From positions 1-25,928 of the IMG/VR virus record IMGVR_UViG_3300042731_007339: a stretch of 25,928 bases of DNA; one strand, 5' to 3'. How positions within the stretch are numbered: the first letter of the stretch is position 1; each line of letters begins with the position of its first letter. The notes under the pieces were generated by a model that made no database searches, was not told the DNA's origin, and saw nothing but the letters and a program-made list of their open reading frames with translations. The translations under genes were made by a program, and so were the position numbers. Shown one piece after another: positions 14,282 to 22,694 of this stretch. The DNA comes from a virus.

Positions 14282-17200
14282 TCACCACGTCGAAATAGCC
14301 GGGCCAAGCTCTGACGGACGCTCAGCCATCTTCGGGAGGTACTGCTCCAGAAGTTTCTTAATTGCCTTGGAGCCTTCACTATCGCTTAGCAGATCCATAA
14401 TTCCGTATAGCGGGCCAATAAGCTTATCCAATTTTTCTTTCATTTCCCTGAGTTCTTTCTCAGCCTTAGTCTCACGGCCCATTTCTTTGTTCATTGCATC
14501 GGCGACGCCCTTGGCTCTATCTGGAATCTTTCCGGTCAACATATAGGTTATCTTCTCTGTAGCCGTCATAACCTCAGTAGGATCAACAGCCCTCTTGCCT
14601 CGGGTCATCATCATCTTGTCGATATCCGACATCGGATTTATGATTCTGCTAAAGAATCCACCAATTACTGGGAATTGTTCCATTATAGACTTGCCAATCA
14701 GCCCGAATGCCGATCCAAATTTTTTCATGAACTTCATCGCGCCGATTACGCCAACGTCGATTCCAAACAACCCAGAACCAAACAACTTTTTCTTAATCCA
14801 TCCAGCAGCTTTGCCAACCACCGGAATCTTCTCAGCGAGACTTAAAGCACCCTTAGCAGCGGCTTTAGCACCAGCCACCACAGCCTTGAATGGCTTTGAG
14901 GCGATTTCAGCTACTTTCTTGACTATGGCACCTATCTTTTTGAATATGTTCCAGACCCAATTGAGCGGAGCTTTGACAACTGCTATGGCTTTATCGATAC
15001 CAAAAAGCCCAGACCCAAAGATCCATTTCTTGACATCTTTGATGGGTTTGATAAGCGCTCTAATAACATCTGCCACCAGCCCGATCGCGCCTGCGACGAT
15101 CTTGGCACCCACGGCGATGGGTTTGAAGAGGAAAGCAAAGACTTTGGCAACTACCTTCGTAATCTTGGCTAGTTTTTTGCCCCAACTCTCAGTTTCTTCT
15201 TCATTCATACCTAATGCTTTTTTGAGTTCCGTGAATGCCTTGTCTATTTCCCCCAATGCCTCCTTGATCGGAGCCATCACTTCATTCCACGCCTCGCCAA
15301 TGCCTTCTTTTATAGCCCCAGCGACATCGGTTATTACATTCCATATTGCCTTAAGTATATTCCATACTACCTTGGCGGCCCAAATGAGCGGAGCAAACAC
15401 AATTTTAGCAACTTTATAAACCGCATACAGAGCCATCCCTAGGGTAGTTATGCCAATAATAATCGGCGACAGAAGCGCCAATGCAGACGCTGCCACAGCC
15501 GCAATCACAGCACCGAGAACCCCAAACACGGCTGCGATGCCAACTATCAATCCTTTAATAACACCAAGCGACTCTAGTAGGTCGTAGAACCAAACGAACG
15601 CGTCTATCATCGGATTGAGGACAGACATCACAACGCCAATAGCATCACCGAGCGGTTTCATGCCCTTTGAGATGACCGCCAGTATCGGCTCCATCAACCT
15701 CATGAACTGCTGTTTAATGGTGCCAATAGACTCCTCAAACGACTTGTTCATTTCCTCCTGGGCTTTCATCTCATCCACCGCGCCACCGAACTTTTCCCTA
15801 AGTTCATCTAATGTGGCACCTTCAGCTTGCATCTTGACTATCAAGTCAGTTGTGGCTGCGCTTAGACCAGGCATCCCAGCGAGCATCTGCCTAAGACCAG
15901 CACTTGTGCCTTCCCACCCAGCCACCAGATCCGGCAGTCTTTCTATAGCGGTATTGACACGTTCTTCCATATTATCAAATTCGGCATAAGCGATCCCAGT
16001 CATTATTGCAAGATCGCTCTCGTCATCGGCAACAGCTTTCATGAACTCTCTGGCTTGCTCAACGCCGCCACCCATTTCCTTGAATTGAGCAGTCAGAAGA
16101 AGCATTGCATCGCCATAGTCTTCAACGGCTTTGTCATCGAATAGGGCGTTGAGCTCAGGTGCCATGGCAACTAAGTCGGCCAGAATCTCCTGTGCCTCTT
16201 GCGCGCTCATGCCCATGGCCTTCATCGCGGTTGTGAATCTTCCTAATGTTCTGGTGCCAGCCGCTGTGCTTCCAGTCTGAGCCTTCATAATACGCATAAG
16301 ATCTGATGAAACATCAGCCGATATGCCAGTAGCAACCGTAAACTTGCTGACAGTTTCCGCAGCCTCGGTAAATTCATCGCCTGCCATGACCATGGCTGCG
16401 CCGGTTTCGACCATCGCAGAGATTACTTCATTCGCTTCGTCAGCTGTTAGGTTCAATTCTTCTCTAAGATGCATCGAAGCATCAACAGCATCGTTAACAG
16501 ATCCTATTTGACGATAGGTTACAGTTCTGAATTCATCTTGGGCTGCTATAAAATCTATTATACCGGCTTTTACAAACGCCAACATCGCGCCGAATATGTT
16601 TCCTGATTGAACCGCATCCATCATTGCCTGGCCAGAGCTAGAGGCATTAGCGCCAAGTTCTCCCAATGCGCTGGCCACAGCTTGGGCTGCGGCATCTGCC
16701 ACCTCCATAGCAACAGCAAGTAGCGCCACCGGGCCAGCCGCAGCCGCTGCGCCAGCGCCCGCAGAAGCAGCGCCCGCCCCAGCCGCCTGCGTCCCGGCGG
16801 CAGCGGCTTGCCCGGCATCTGCAGCTGCTGTCAACCCTTGGGCTGCTGCTTCTCCGCCGATAGTTTCAGCTATATCGGTGGGGATCGCTTCACCCATCTC
16901 ACCCATAGCACTAACGGCTTCGTTGCCTTTTTCTGATATATTGCCGAGGTGATCAGCGCCGCCACCGGCGGATGCCGTGAAATCCTTGACAGAATCACCA
17001 AAGTCAAAGAATCCGGGCATCGCCTCTCTCAATGAGTCAGGAACCAAACCCAAACCATCTGCAAGTTTTGCTATATTGCCAAGTGTCTTCCCGCTTATAC
17101 CAGTTGCCTTGCTAAGGATATCAGTAAACAGCTCTGACTCTTTTTTGGCCTCCTCGGTTCGTTTCTTCGTGTTTTTATACTTGTCTTGTAACCCCTCTAG

Positions 17201-17605
17201 TGATTTACTGAGTTTCTGCACTTCAGGGTCTTCTTCGCCATATATTTTGACTAACTTTTGACGGCGCTCTACTAATTCTTTAATAATATTAGCATTTTGG
17301 TCCATTAACTTTTTGAGGTCGCCCTGGGATGAAACCTGCTCATCCAGAAGTTTATTCATATCCTCTATTGTTGAGATATCCGTCTGGATTGCTTCGCCCC
17401 ATATTTTGCTCGCGGTGGTGGCGGCTTCTGTTGTTTTCTCAACCTCTTGTACACCTGCAGTATCAACATTCACCTGAAATGCTTTTGATAGTGACTGCTC
17501 AATATTGGCTACTTTATTCTCTAGGGTCTGGAGCGTATTGATAGCCTGTGTAGCGGTGAGGTTAAACTCAATACCCAAACTATATGTGTTGATGTCTCCA
17601 GGCAT
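14282..17605 (-). CDS. Tail tape measure protein, 1107 aa
   Basis: This protein sits inside the tail tube during assembly, sets tail length and is ejected with the DNA. Residues about 1-160 are helical and coiled-coil-like (ALQTLENKV-type heptads). About 255-322 are extremely Ala/Gly-rich. About 680-750 is a long hydrophobic stretch (GLIVGIAAVFGVLGAVIAAV onward) with several potential membrane spans. Two copies of FGSGLFGID occur near 14760-14790 and 14995-15025 with similar basic flanks. At about 1.5 A per residue, 1107 aa would imply a tail near 165 nm; that is family knowledge applied, not measured. It lies one base after the hub stop and is one of the longest genes in the window. Confidence 0.93.
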   Translation of the reverse strand: MPGDINTYSLGIEFNLTATQAINTLQTLENKVANIEQSLSKAFQVNVDTAGVQEVEKTTEAATTASKIWGEAIQTDISTIEDMNKLLDEQVSSQGDLKKLMDQNANIIKELVERRQKLVKIYGEEDPEVQKLSKSLEGLQDKYKNTKKRTEEAKKESELFTDILSKATGISGKTLGNIAKLADGLGLVPDSLREAMPGFFDFGDSVKDFTASAGGGADHLGNISEKGNEAVSAMGEMGEAIPTDIAETIGGEAAAQGLTAAADAGQAAAAGTQAAGAGAASAGAGAAAAAGPVALLAVAMEVADAAAQAVASALGELGANASSSGQAMMDAVQSGNIFGAMLAFVKAGIIDFIAAQDEFRTVTYRQIGSVNDAVDASMHLREELNLTADEANEVISAMVETGAAMVMAGDEFTEAAETVSKFTVATGISADVSSDLMRIMKAQTGSTAAGTRTLGRFTTAMKAMGMSAQEAQEILADLVAMAPELNALFDDKAVEDYGDAMLLLTAQFKEMGGGVEQAREFMKAVADDESDLAIMTGIAYAEFDNMEERVNTAIERLPDLVAGWEGTSAGLRQMLAGMPGLSAATTDLIVKMQAEGATLDELREKFGGAVDEMKAQEEMNKSFEESIGTIKQQFMRLMEPILAVISKGMKPLGDAIGVVMSVLNPMIDAFVWFYDLLESLGVIKGLIVGIAAVFGVLGAVIAAVAASALALLSPIIIGITTLGMALYAVYKVAKIVFAPLIWAAKVVWNILKAIWNVITDVAGAIKEGIGEAWNEVMAPIKEALGEIDKAFTELKKALGMNEEETESWGKKLAKITKVVAKVFAFLFKPIAVGAKIVAGAIGLVADVIRALIKPIKDVKKWIFGSGLFGIDKAIAVVKAPLNWVWNIFKKIGAIVKKVAEIASKPFKAVVAGAKAAAKGALSLAEKIPVVGKAAGWIKKKLFGSGLFGIDVGVIGAMKFMKKFGSAFGLIGKSIMEQFPVIGGFFSRIINPMSDIDKMMMTRGKRAVDPTEVMTATEKITYMLTGKIPDRAKGVADAMNKEMGRETKAEKELREMKEKLDKLIGPLYGIMDLLSDSEGSKAIKKLLEQYLPKMAERPSELGPAISTW
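14750..15035 (-). repeat. Internal repeat in tape measure gene (FGSGLFGID twice)
   Basis: The tape measure contains IFGSGLFGIDKAIAVVK and LFGSGLFGIDVGVIGAMK, each preceded by Lys/Trp-rich helices (VKKWIF, IKKKLF). The two copies lie about 80 residues apart, so a module of roughly that size may have been duplicated. The DNA copies have diverged, so this is an old duplication. Confidence 0.6.
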
Positions 17606-17606
17606 C

Positions 17607-18836
17607 CTATGGCCCTATCTTCTTAGCCGCAGCGTCGTAATCGAGTCGATTAACAAAAACAGAAGTAGTCCAATCTCCTGGCACTGCAATATGGTGCCAG
17701 CCATAAACCATCCAATTTCCCGATAGAAAATATGGCTCACCATCAGTACCGATCCATTGTAGCGTAACTGTTGCGACCCCCAATTCTAAAGGATCCTGGA
17801 AAACCGGGTCCCCATCTATTTTTACTTTTATCCTCATTACGTAGCTAAGCATATTTAGAAATTCTAGCCTGGCTCGCCCGTCGATATAATCTTTGTAATT
17901 CAGGCCCACACCACCGGCAGAATCTTCGGGTATGCTGGGGATAAATGTTCTAAATTTCTTATCTGGCTTCTTAAATCCTCTGTCAGAACCGAACTTCGTA
18001 TTCGCCTTGTTGCCGGTGTTTTTGTCATACACCCTACTCTTCTCTTCCTCGGTAACCCTATCAATGAAATAGCCCGATATCGAAGAAAGACCGGCAGTCT
18101 GCTCTTCAGAGTACATCACATGCGAAAAATTATCAAGCAAGACCTCAAAATCATCGATGTCCTGCGCCTTCTGGCTCTTCGAACTAATAGATATCGACCC
18201 AAGATCTTTACTCTCTATGTCATACTCTTCCTTGATCGCAACCTTCATATCTTTTGCATTTACGATCCATTTGGTCTTATTCGGTGTCACAGATGACGAC
18301 CAGTCTAATAACGAGACAATGAAAGTCTTTGGGTCTTGTCTCATCATCCACCAATGACCTTTTTTGTTGTCTATCGTCTTGGTTATCTCGACTTCTGAGA
18401 CACCATTTTCCTGGCATACTTTTTTAATCACATCCGACACAGACCCCTCGTAGTGCTTACCGTCAGCCTTGCCACGACTGAGCAACCACGTGGGAGGATC
18501 AATAGCTATAAACTCAAGATCGCCGTAGTCAACTGCACCGCGACCGTACAGGTCTACCATATAGGCTATCCTGTCCTCAGTCTGGATGGGCTCCCCATCA
18601 GTTTTCCATTCTATGTGGAATGTCACCTTAACAGGTTCGTTGCGTGCCTTCTTTAGATAGAACTTATCAGTGACTTCTTTGAATAAATTGTAATATGGGT
18701 CGCTTAGTTTGCATCGAACAATATACCCATTATTGATGAACGCCTTCCACTCTAGTCTGTCCCACGTATACGACACATCAATTCCATCTATGTCGATTTT
18801 ACAGAAAACACCACCACCTGTCTGTGGATTGCCCAT
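17607..18836 (-). CDS. Probable baseplate hub protein (gp27 / gpD-like)
   Basis: The 409-residue protein looks beta-rich in the manner of late-control gpD/gp27 hub proteins, the trimeric ring on which the spike sits. Supporting stretches are FIAIDPPTWLLSRGKADG followed by the helical SVSDVIKKVCQENGVSEV, and a C-terminal VYGWHHIAVPGDWTTSVFV that resembles the end of many hub proteins. It starts directly after the stop of the 92-residue gene (TAAATG) and ends one base before the tape measure. Position fits a hub protein. The family call is moderate; a generic tail protein is the alternative. Confidence 0.65.
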   Translation of the reverse strand: MGNPQTGGGVFCKIDIDGIDVSYTWDRLEWKAFINNGYIVRCKLSDPYYNLFKEVTDKFYLKKARNEPVKVTFHIEWKTDGEPIQTEDRIAYMVDLYGRGAVDYGDLEFIAIDPPTWLLSRGKADGKHYEGSVSDVIKKVCQENGVSEVEITKTIDNKKGHWWMMRQDPKTFIVSLLDWSSSVTPNKTKWIVNAKDMKVAIKEEYDIESKDLGSISISSKSQKAQDIDDFEVLLDNFSHVMYSEEQTAGLSSISGYFIDRVTEEEKSRVYDKNTGNKANTKFGSDRGFKKPDKKFRTFIPSIPEDSAGGVGLNYKDYIDGRARLEFLNMLSYVMRIKVKIDGDPVFQDPLELGVATVTLQWIGTDGEPYFLSGNWMVYGWHHIAVPGDWTTSVFVNRLDYDAAAKKIGP

Positions 18837-19115
18837 TTAAATCTCAAACTCTTGTATTATTTGCCATCTGCCTTTGCGTAGGGTGGTAAGAGCGGACCGG
18901 TACGAAGGGACTATCTGCTCAAGGTATTTCTTCACGCCCTCAACATCCATCGCCATTAAAGCAGGTGACTCCTTCGAGATTTTCTTGATGTCCGTATTGC
19001 TTAGTTTATTCGATTTAAGTCCGATCAATGCGCCCGAGGCATCTATCTCCAGCAATACGAGAAGCACCTCCTTCTTGTTCTTGCCAGCAAGATACTGTAC
19101 ATTCACTAAGCGCAT
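18837..19115 (-). CDS. Hypothetical protein, 92 aa
   Basis: The protein begins MRLVNVQYLAGKNKKEVLLVLLEID and looks like a small alpha/beta protein with a basic, helical middle (LSNTDIKKISKESPALMAMD). No membrane segment or Cys is present. The family is not recognised. AAGGG lies about 4-5 nt before the ATG and overlaps an exact TATAAATA sequence. Its stop directly abuts the hub start (TAAATG), so it may be a hub chaperone or minor tail protein; that is inference from order. Confidence 0.65.
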   Translation of the reverse strand: MRLVNVQYLAGKNKKEVLLVLLEIDASGALIGLKSNKLSNTDIKKISKESPALMAMDVEGVKKYLEQIVPSYRSALTTLRKGRWQIIQEFEI

Positions 19116-19119
19116 TCTA

Positions 19120-19136
19120 CCCTTATTTATATTTGA
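19120..19136 (-). promoter_or_regulatory. TATAAATA / CAAATATA motif upstream of hub genes
   Basis: The minus strand reads TCAAATATAAATAAGGG and includes TATAAATA, identical to the T4 late promoter core. However, it ends so close to the ATG at 19115 that a T4-like start point would give almost no leader. It could instead serve the coupled hub gene or be an A+T-rich translation enhancer. Function is inferred. Confidence 0.35.
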
Positions 19137-19146
19137 GGATGGGAAA

Positions 19147-20169
19147 CTATACGATATTTCTTAGGGATACGATAGAGCGGAGTGAGGCTCGCTTTTTGGT
19201 GGCTTCGATGATGTTGGAGGGATCTGCCCCAGCGACTTTTACATCGTTCCAGTCTTTGTGGGGATCCGAAGGGATCGAGAAGAATATGTCTTTGAAGTAT
19301 GGCTTCAATAGATTGTAATTATGGCTGATCGATGAGACACCAGGTCTAATACCATGTCTGTCTGGCTTGTCGTTGTCTGCTGCCAGAATAATAGATGAGG
19401 GGCCCAATATTTTCAATTTCCGTATCTGGGCTTCTGACAAATTGGCACCCCCTATAGCCATTGCGCCGGGACCAATATTAATCGCATCGATGATTGCTTC
19501 ACACAGGATAATCTGATCGCCAGGCTCGACGTGGTCGAACCCATATAAGAACTGCGACTTGGTCACCCCAACGCTATCCGGCGGGAATTCGAAAGTCTTG
19601 CCGACCATCGATCTGCTTTGCCAGTACACCACCACGCCGAATTCGACATATGGGAATATTATGGATACACTGTCGTAGTGAATGTAATATTGCTTAGCTT
19701 CTTGGGGCGAAATAGCCCTTGATTGAAGATAATTGAGTGCTGAGACCCTCGCGAGAGTATCTGCGGCGATGTCTATTCGCTTAGCCCCGGCGGGCAGGCT
19801 AATCTCTGTTTCCTGTGGTATCTCCGAGGCTGTCTCTTGGGTCTCCTTTGCACTTCGAAGGTAAGCCCTTGGGTCGATATCTCGCCCGCAGACTTCCTTA
19901 AGAGCGTCAAAGAAAGTGCATCCTCTGAAATCTTGGACGAACTTCAGAAACGAACCATCATGCTGCTGGTGGCCAGGCCGCCAATCATGCACCCAGAACC
20001 CCGAGCGCCCGCTTTTGGCCTTCTTCTCTACTAACGAGATATTGAAGTGCTTTCCGGAGTCTCCCCATGGGTTGGCTATAACGACTTCCTGGCCGCCCTT
20101 CCTGATTTTGTGATCAGGAATATTCTTTTGAATCCATGTAAGGACCTGGGCTCCGGTGATCTTTTTCAT
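19147..20169 (-). CDS. DNA primase-like TOPRIM protein, 340 aa
   Basis: Primases make RNA primers for DNA synthesis. The TOPRIM domain (about residues 215-310) shows the acidic set: ILCEAIIDAI with Glu224, ILAADNDKPD with Asp265 and Asp267, and DPHKDWNDV. Before it, IFPYVEFGVVVYWQSRSM matches the usual strand before a DnaG TOPRIM core. Residues about 33-93 align in pattern with the CHC2 zinc-finger region (HFNISL, FWVHDWRPG, GSFLKFVQDF, FFDALKEV), but the Cys ligands are absent. No helicase domain follows. The gene sits unusually inside the tail cluster, 12 nt after a zinc-ribbon gene. Family confidence is high; activity without a zinc finger is uncertain. Confidence 0.85.
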   Translation of the reverse strand: MKKITGAQVLTWIQKNIPDHKIRKGGQEVVIANPWGDSGKHFNISLVEKKAKSGRSGFWVHDWRPGHQQHDGSFLKFVQDFRGCTFFDALKEVCGRDIDPRAYLRSAKETQETASEIPQETEISLPAGAKRIDIAADTLARVSALNYLQSRAISPQEAKQYYIHYDSVSIIFPYVEFGVVVYWQSRSMVGKTFEFPPDSVGVTKSQFLYGFDHVEPGDQIILCEAIIDAINIGPGAMAIGGANLSEAQIRKLKILGPSSIILAADNDKPDRHGIRPGVSSISHNYNLLKPYFKDIFFSIPSDPHKDWNDVKVAGADPSNIIEATKKRASLRSIVSLRNIV

Positions 20170-20181
20170 ATGGGTGAAATA

Positions 20182-20664
20182 CTACACGGGCCTGTCGGCG
20201 GGGTGCATCGGAATGGGAGCGTCCATATTTGAATAATTAGTCATAGACGGCATGGTGTCTTTGGCCGTCATAGCGAGTTCGATTCTTCTCTTCAACTCTG
20301 GAGGCAAGACATTCATTGGGTGTTGAGTATCATACAGAAGACTCAAACGGAGCCCCTTCCGATCCGGTGAAAGGCGGTTGTTGTCTTCCACTGACAATTC
20401 ATGATTCAGTACGGGTTCTTGTCTCGTAGGAGCTTCCTCTTGGGCACGTTTTTGCCCAGCGAATTGGCTTATAATCGGTTTTGGAGGTGTGGCAGGTTGA
20501 TCGGGGCTTTCATCAAAATCAACGATCCGGACTGTTCCCTCGCCTTGATCCGTGACGTCTCTTTTAGCTTGCACAACGCATTTGTCGCATACAGTGATTT
20601 CGCCACGGCCATCGGCGTACGTAATGGTTTTGGATGCAGATCCATTGCAATATTTGCAACTCAC
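20182..20664 (-). CDS. Zinc-ribbon protein, 160 aa
   Basis: The start is GTG at 20664, overlapping the TGA of the upstream gene (GTGA). Residues 1-35 hold CKYC and CDKC, a clear zinc-ribbon pair. The remainder is Pro-, Glu- and Asp-rich (about 50-100) and looks disordered, then ends in a helix with LPPELKRRIELAM and a Met/Pro-rich tail. The family is not recognised. It lies immediately before the primase-like gene, which has lost its own zinc ligands, so a cooperative role is conceivable. A small virion-associated or regulatory zinc protein is equally possible. Confidence 0.7.
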   Translation of the reverse strand: MSCKYCNGSASKTITYADGRGEITVCDKCVVQAKRDVTDQGEGTVRIVDFDESPDQPATPPKPIISQFAGQKRAQEEAPTRQEPVLNHELSVEDNNRLSPDRKGLRLSLLYDTQHPMNVLPPELKRRIELAMTAKDTMPSMTNYSNMDAPIPMHPADRPV

Positions 20665-21512
20665 GCGACGTCAAACCTCATATCGTCTGAGACTCGCGTC
20701 TCGCCATTCGGCAGGGTTAAAATAATTCTATATTTGTACGTTCCAATCAGGAATTGGTTAGTATCGATCAAATATTGCACAACAAACGGATTGGTTCGGT
20801 AACTACCTTGCCTTAGTCCTATTCTTGCGATCCCCTCGGTATTATCGCCTTCGGATCCATCAGCCGGGCAGGGCTGACCATCGCAGCCTGTAGCAGGGGA
20901 ACCGACTATCACCTCGCCATTTTCAGTCTCAATGTGGATTCGTGCCTGAAGCTGAGGTATGAGCGGGATAATCCTGTTGTAGTCGAAGTCGTACAAAGGC
21001 AGCGGCACTAACCCCACTTCAAGGTTTCTTATTTCAGGTTTGCGAAAATGTTTATCGAGAGCTTCAAATCCTATGCGTATGGTAACGAGTTCGTCATCGA
21101 TATACCATCCGTCAGGATACACCCAGAACCGATTGCACTGCGAGATCCACAGTGATTCGTCATCCTCGTCTACACCAATCGTACCGCCAGGATCGCTGCC
21201 TAAGAACCTCCAAACATCGAAATAAATTTCTGGGGCCACGAAGTCAGTGGGTACTTCGAACGGCAGCGAGAAATGCCCCGCAAGTATACTGCCATCAGCC
21301 GCAGTCATTCTCTCGATTGGTACCGGATAGTTTGGGTCGTCCGGAGGAGGAATGATTACCTGAGCTTCGAGATTCTCGTCCTTGACAGCAGTCTTGTAGA
21401 TATCGATTCTTCGGATGGCGTAGGGGTCTTCTGGCACACCGTTGTGGTAGAAGACAGTATCGAGGTTTACTATGTTCCCTACTCTTCCAGAGATTCTATT
21501 ATATTCAGCCAC
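20661..21512 (-). CDS. Probable virion structural protein, 283 aa
   Basis: The start is GTG (21512) with AGGGG about 8 nt upstream and a CAAATATA promoter-like motif a little further. The protein is beta-rich, acidic and aromatic, with runs such as FWVYPDGWYIDDELVTIRIG and an Asp/Gly loop containing Cys (GCDGQPCPADG). The ending YKYRIILTLPNGETRVSDDM looks like an Ig-like strand set. The family is not recognised; a neck, tail or adhesin-like structural protein would fit. It lies between the chaperone and the zinc-ribbon gene, coupled to the latter. Confidence 0.65.
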   Translation of the reverse strand: MAEYNRISGRVGNIVNLDTVFYHNGVPEDPYAIRRIDIYKTAVKDENLEAQVIIPPPDDPNYPVPIERMTAADGSILAGHFSLPFEVPTDFVAPEIYFDVWRFLGSDPGGTIGVDEDDESLWISQCNRFWVYPDGWYIDDELVTIRIGFEALDKHFRKPEIRNLEVGLVPLPLYDFDYNRIIPLIPQLQARIHIETENGEVIVGSPATGCDGQPCPADGSEGDNTEGIARIGLRQGSYRTNPFVVQYLIDTNQFLIGTYKYRIILTLPNGETRVSDDMRFDVA

Positions 21513-21532
21513 ATCAACACCCCTAATAATTT

Positions 21533-21547
21533 CTCTATTATATTTGA
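21533..21547 (-). promoter_or_regulatory. Candidate phage promoter (TCAAATATAATAGAG)
   Basis: The minus strand reads TCAAATATAATAGAG, starting one base after the frameshift-frame stop at 21548-21550 and ending about 20 nt before the GTG at 21512. It contains a -10-like TATAAT and shares CAAATATA with other sites here. Promoter function is inferred. Confidence 0.4.
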
Positions 21548-21778
21548 TTATACAGTGGGCTGCCCTGGGGTGTGGGTTCTGGACGATCCTGCGGCTGATT
21601 CTCTTTCTTTATTTCTTTTCTCTATTTCCTCATTTATCCTGTCGATCCACCATTTCCTCTCCTCCGCCGTCAGCTGATTCTGTTCCCACAGATCCAGCTT
21701 TCCGTACTCCTTCAGAAGGAAGGACTGATTCATCAGAGCCCAATACTCGGTCTCCAATGCCTCGCCCTTCCGTTGGAC
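21548..21778 (-). CDS. Frameshifted C-terminal extension of the tail assembly chaperone
   Basis: This frame is +1 relative to the chaperone gene. An in-frame TAA lies just upstream, so any switch must happen close to the T6 run at 21780-21785. Read from 21778 it gives 76 residues beginning VQRKGEALETEYWALM, then LWEQNQLTAEERKWWIDR and an acidic/basic helix, ending in TAA at 21548-21550. It reads as a genuine helical protein with aromatic residues. The zero-frame tail over the same DNA is Gly/Ser/Glu-rich and looks out of frame. Tail chaperones commonly have a frameshifted second product (lambda G/GT). A +1 slip would give a 375-residue fusion. A homopolymer error in the assembly is the alternative. 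Confidence 0.65.
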   Translation of the reverse strand, partial: VQRKGEALETEYWALMNQSFLLKEYGKLDLWEQNQLTAEERKWWIDRINEEIEKRNKERESAAGSSRTHTPGQPTV

Positions 21779-22676
21779 GAAAAAAGCTTTCGGTTATAGG
21801 CAGATCCATCAACATCACGTTATCGCACTCAGGGCATGTTACTTCGATACTAGTATCAATACCAGGAGTATTCACTTTCAAAAATTCTCTTATAGTTGCT
21901 GTGTCTTTAGCGTGCATCCTATCAATCAATTGATCGATCTTTCTAGGATTCTGCTCTCCCATAGCCTCGACGATTACCATGCGAAGATTTTCTTCGATTG
22001 TCTTGTCCAGCGTTGCTTCAGTAGCCCGCTTTTGTTGCTGTCGTGCAGCCCGCGATCTTGATCGCGCAGTCTGTCTAAAACCCTTCTTGAATTTACGCTG
22101 CTTGATAATATTTGTCAGGTCATAGCCTCTCAGCAAGCGCAGCTTAACCCAGAAATCTTTCTTTGTCACTTCTGAGAAATATGGCAACGACACTTTAAAT
22201 GGTTCCAAACCAATGTCAGGATTCGGTGCTGTTATAGTTTGGGCGATCTTATTCAGATCGAACTCTTCTGTCCAAACTTTACCACAATCTTCATCGTTGC
22301 ACTCTATGATGAACTCATAAATATTGCCATAGGTAATGCCGCGAAGATAGTATAGCAGAAACATTCGATCGCCAACGATGAGGTTTAGATGGTCGAAATC
22401 ATTAGGCAACCTCACGCATTTCTTATACACGTAATCAAGCGACTGGCCGCTCTGGACCAACCTCTGAGTTGCCAGAATTTTGTCGGTTTGTATTCCCCAT
22501 GCCCTGACTTCTACGATGCCGTCAGGAATCCGACCATCATAGTACACGCCCTTGCTGGGTAGCGTACATTCTTCCCATGGAATGAGCTCATCAAGAGGTC
22601 TTTGCAGAAGCTCATCAAGAGCAAGCTGATCGGCAGTTCTCTCTGGGTTTGAGGTAGGTTTTTGTTCATCAGCCAT
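21630..22676 (-). CDS. Tail assembly chaperone / T4 gp26-type hub protein (zero frame)
   Basis: The 348-residue zero-frame product has features of the T4_baseplate (gp26/gp51-like) family: LPSKGVYYDG at about residue 40, a long helical section, LNLIVGDRMFLLYYLRGITYG near 100, a Cys site (ECNDEDCGK), an Arg-rich patch about 205-225, and VTCPECDNVMLMDLPI before residue 299. These proteins assist baseplate or tail-tube assembly. A strong GGAGG lies 7 nt before the ATG. Codons 298-300 are TTT TTT CGT. After them the zero-frame tail is low-complexity, while the +1 frame continues a protein-like sequence. It directly follows the tube genes, where frameshifted chaperones normally lie. Confidence 0.75.
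   Translation of the reverse strand: MADEQKPTSNPERTADQLALDELLQRPLDELIPWEECTLPSKGVYYDGRIPDGIVEVRAWGIQTDKILATQRLVQSGQSLDYVYKKCVRLPNDFDHLNLIVGDRMFLLYYLRGITYGNIYEFIIECNDEDCGKVWTEEFDLNKIAQTITAPNPDIGLEPFKVSLPYFSEVTKKDFWVKLRLLRGYDLTNIIKQRKFKKGFRQTARSRSRAARQQQKRATEATLDKTIEENLRMVIVEAMGEQNPRKIDQLIDRMHAKDTATIREFLKVNTPGIDTSIEVTCPECDNVMLMDLPITESFFRPTEGRGIGDRVLGSDESVLPSEGVRKAGSVGTESADGGGEEMVDRQDK
21776..21788 (-). other. Candidate +1 programmed ribosomal frameshift site
   Basis: On the minus strand the zero frame reads AGC TTT TTT CGT C. With the second TTT (21780-21782) in the ribosomal P site, a +1 slip re-pairs tRNA-Phe on TTC, which suits its GAA anticodon. The next +1 codon is GTC at 21776-21778. UUU CGU C is also the core of the influenza A PA-X +1 site. 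Downstream is open for 76 codons. Confidence 0.6.
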
Positions 22677-22694
22677 AGATATGCCTCCATTTTA

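Noticed and set aside
14595-15419. 274-codon plus-strand open frame
   Set aside because: It is antisense to the tape measure gene, dominated by Ala/Pro/Ser/Thr/Ile as expected from the complement of Ala/Lys-rich helices, and shows no family features.
21630-21776. Zero-frame C-terminal tail of the chaperone as a normal domain
   Set aside because: It is Gly/Ser/Glu-rich with no structure and reads like an out-of-frame translation of the +1 frame, so it is treated as the end of the unshifted product only.
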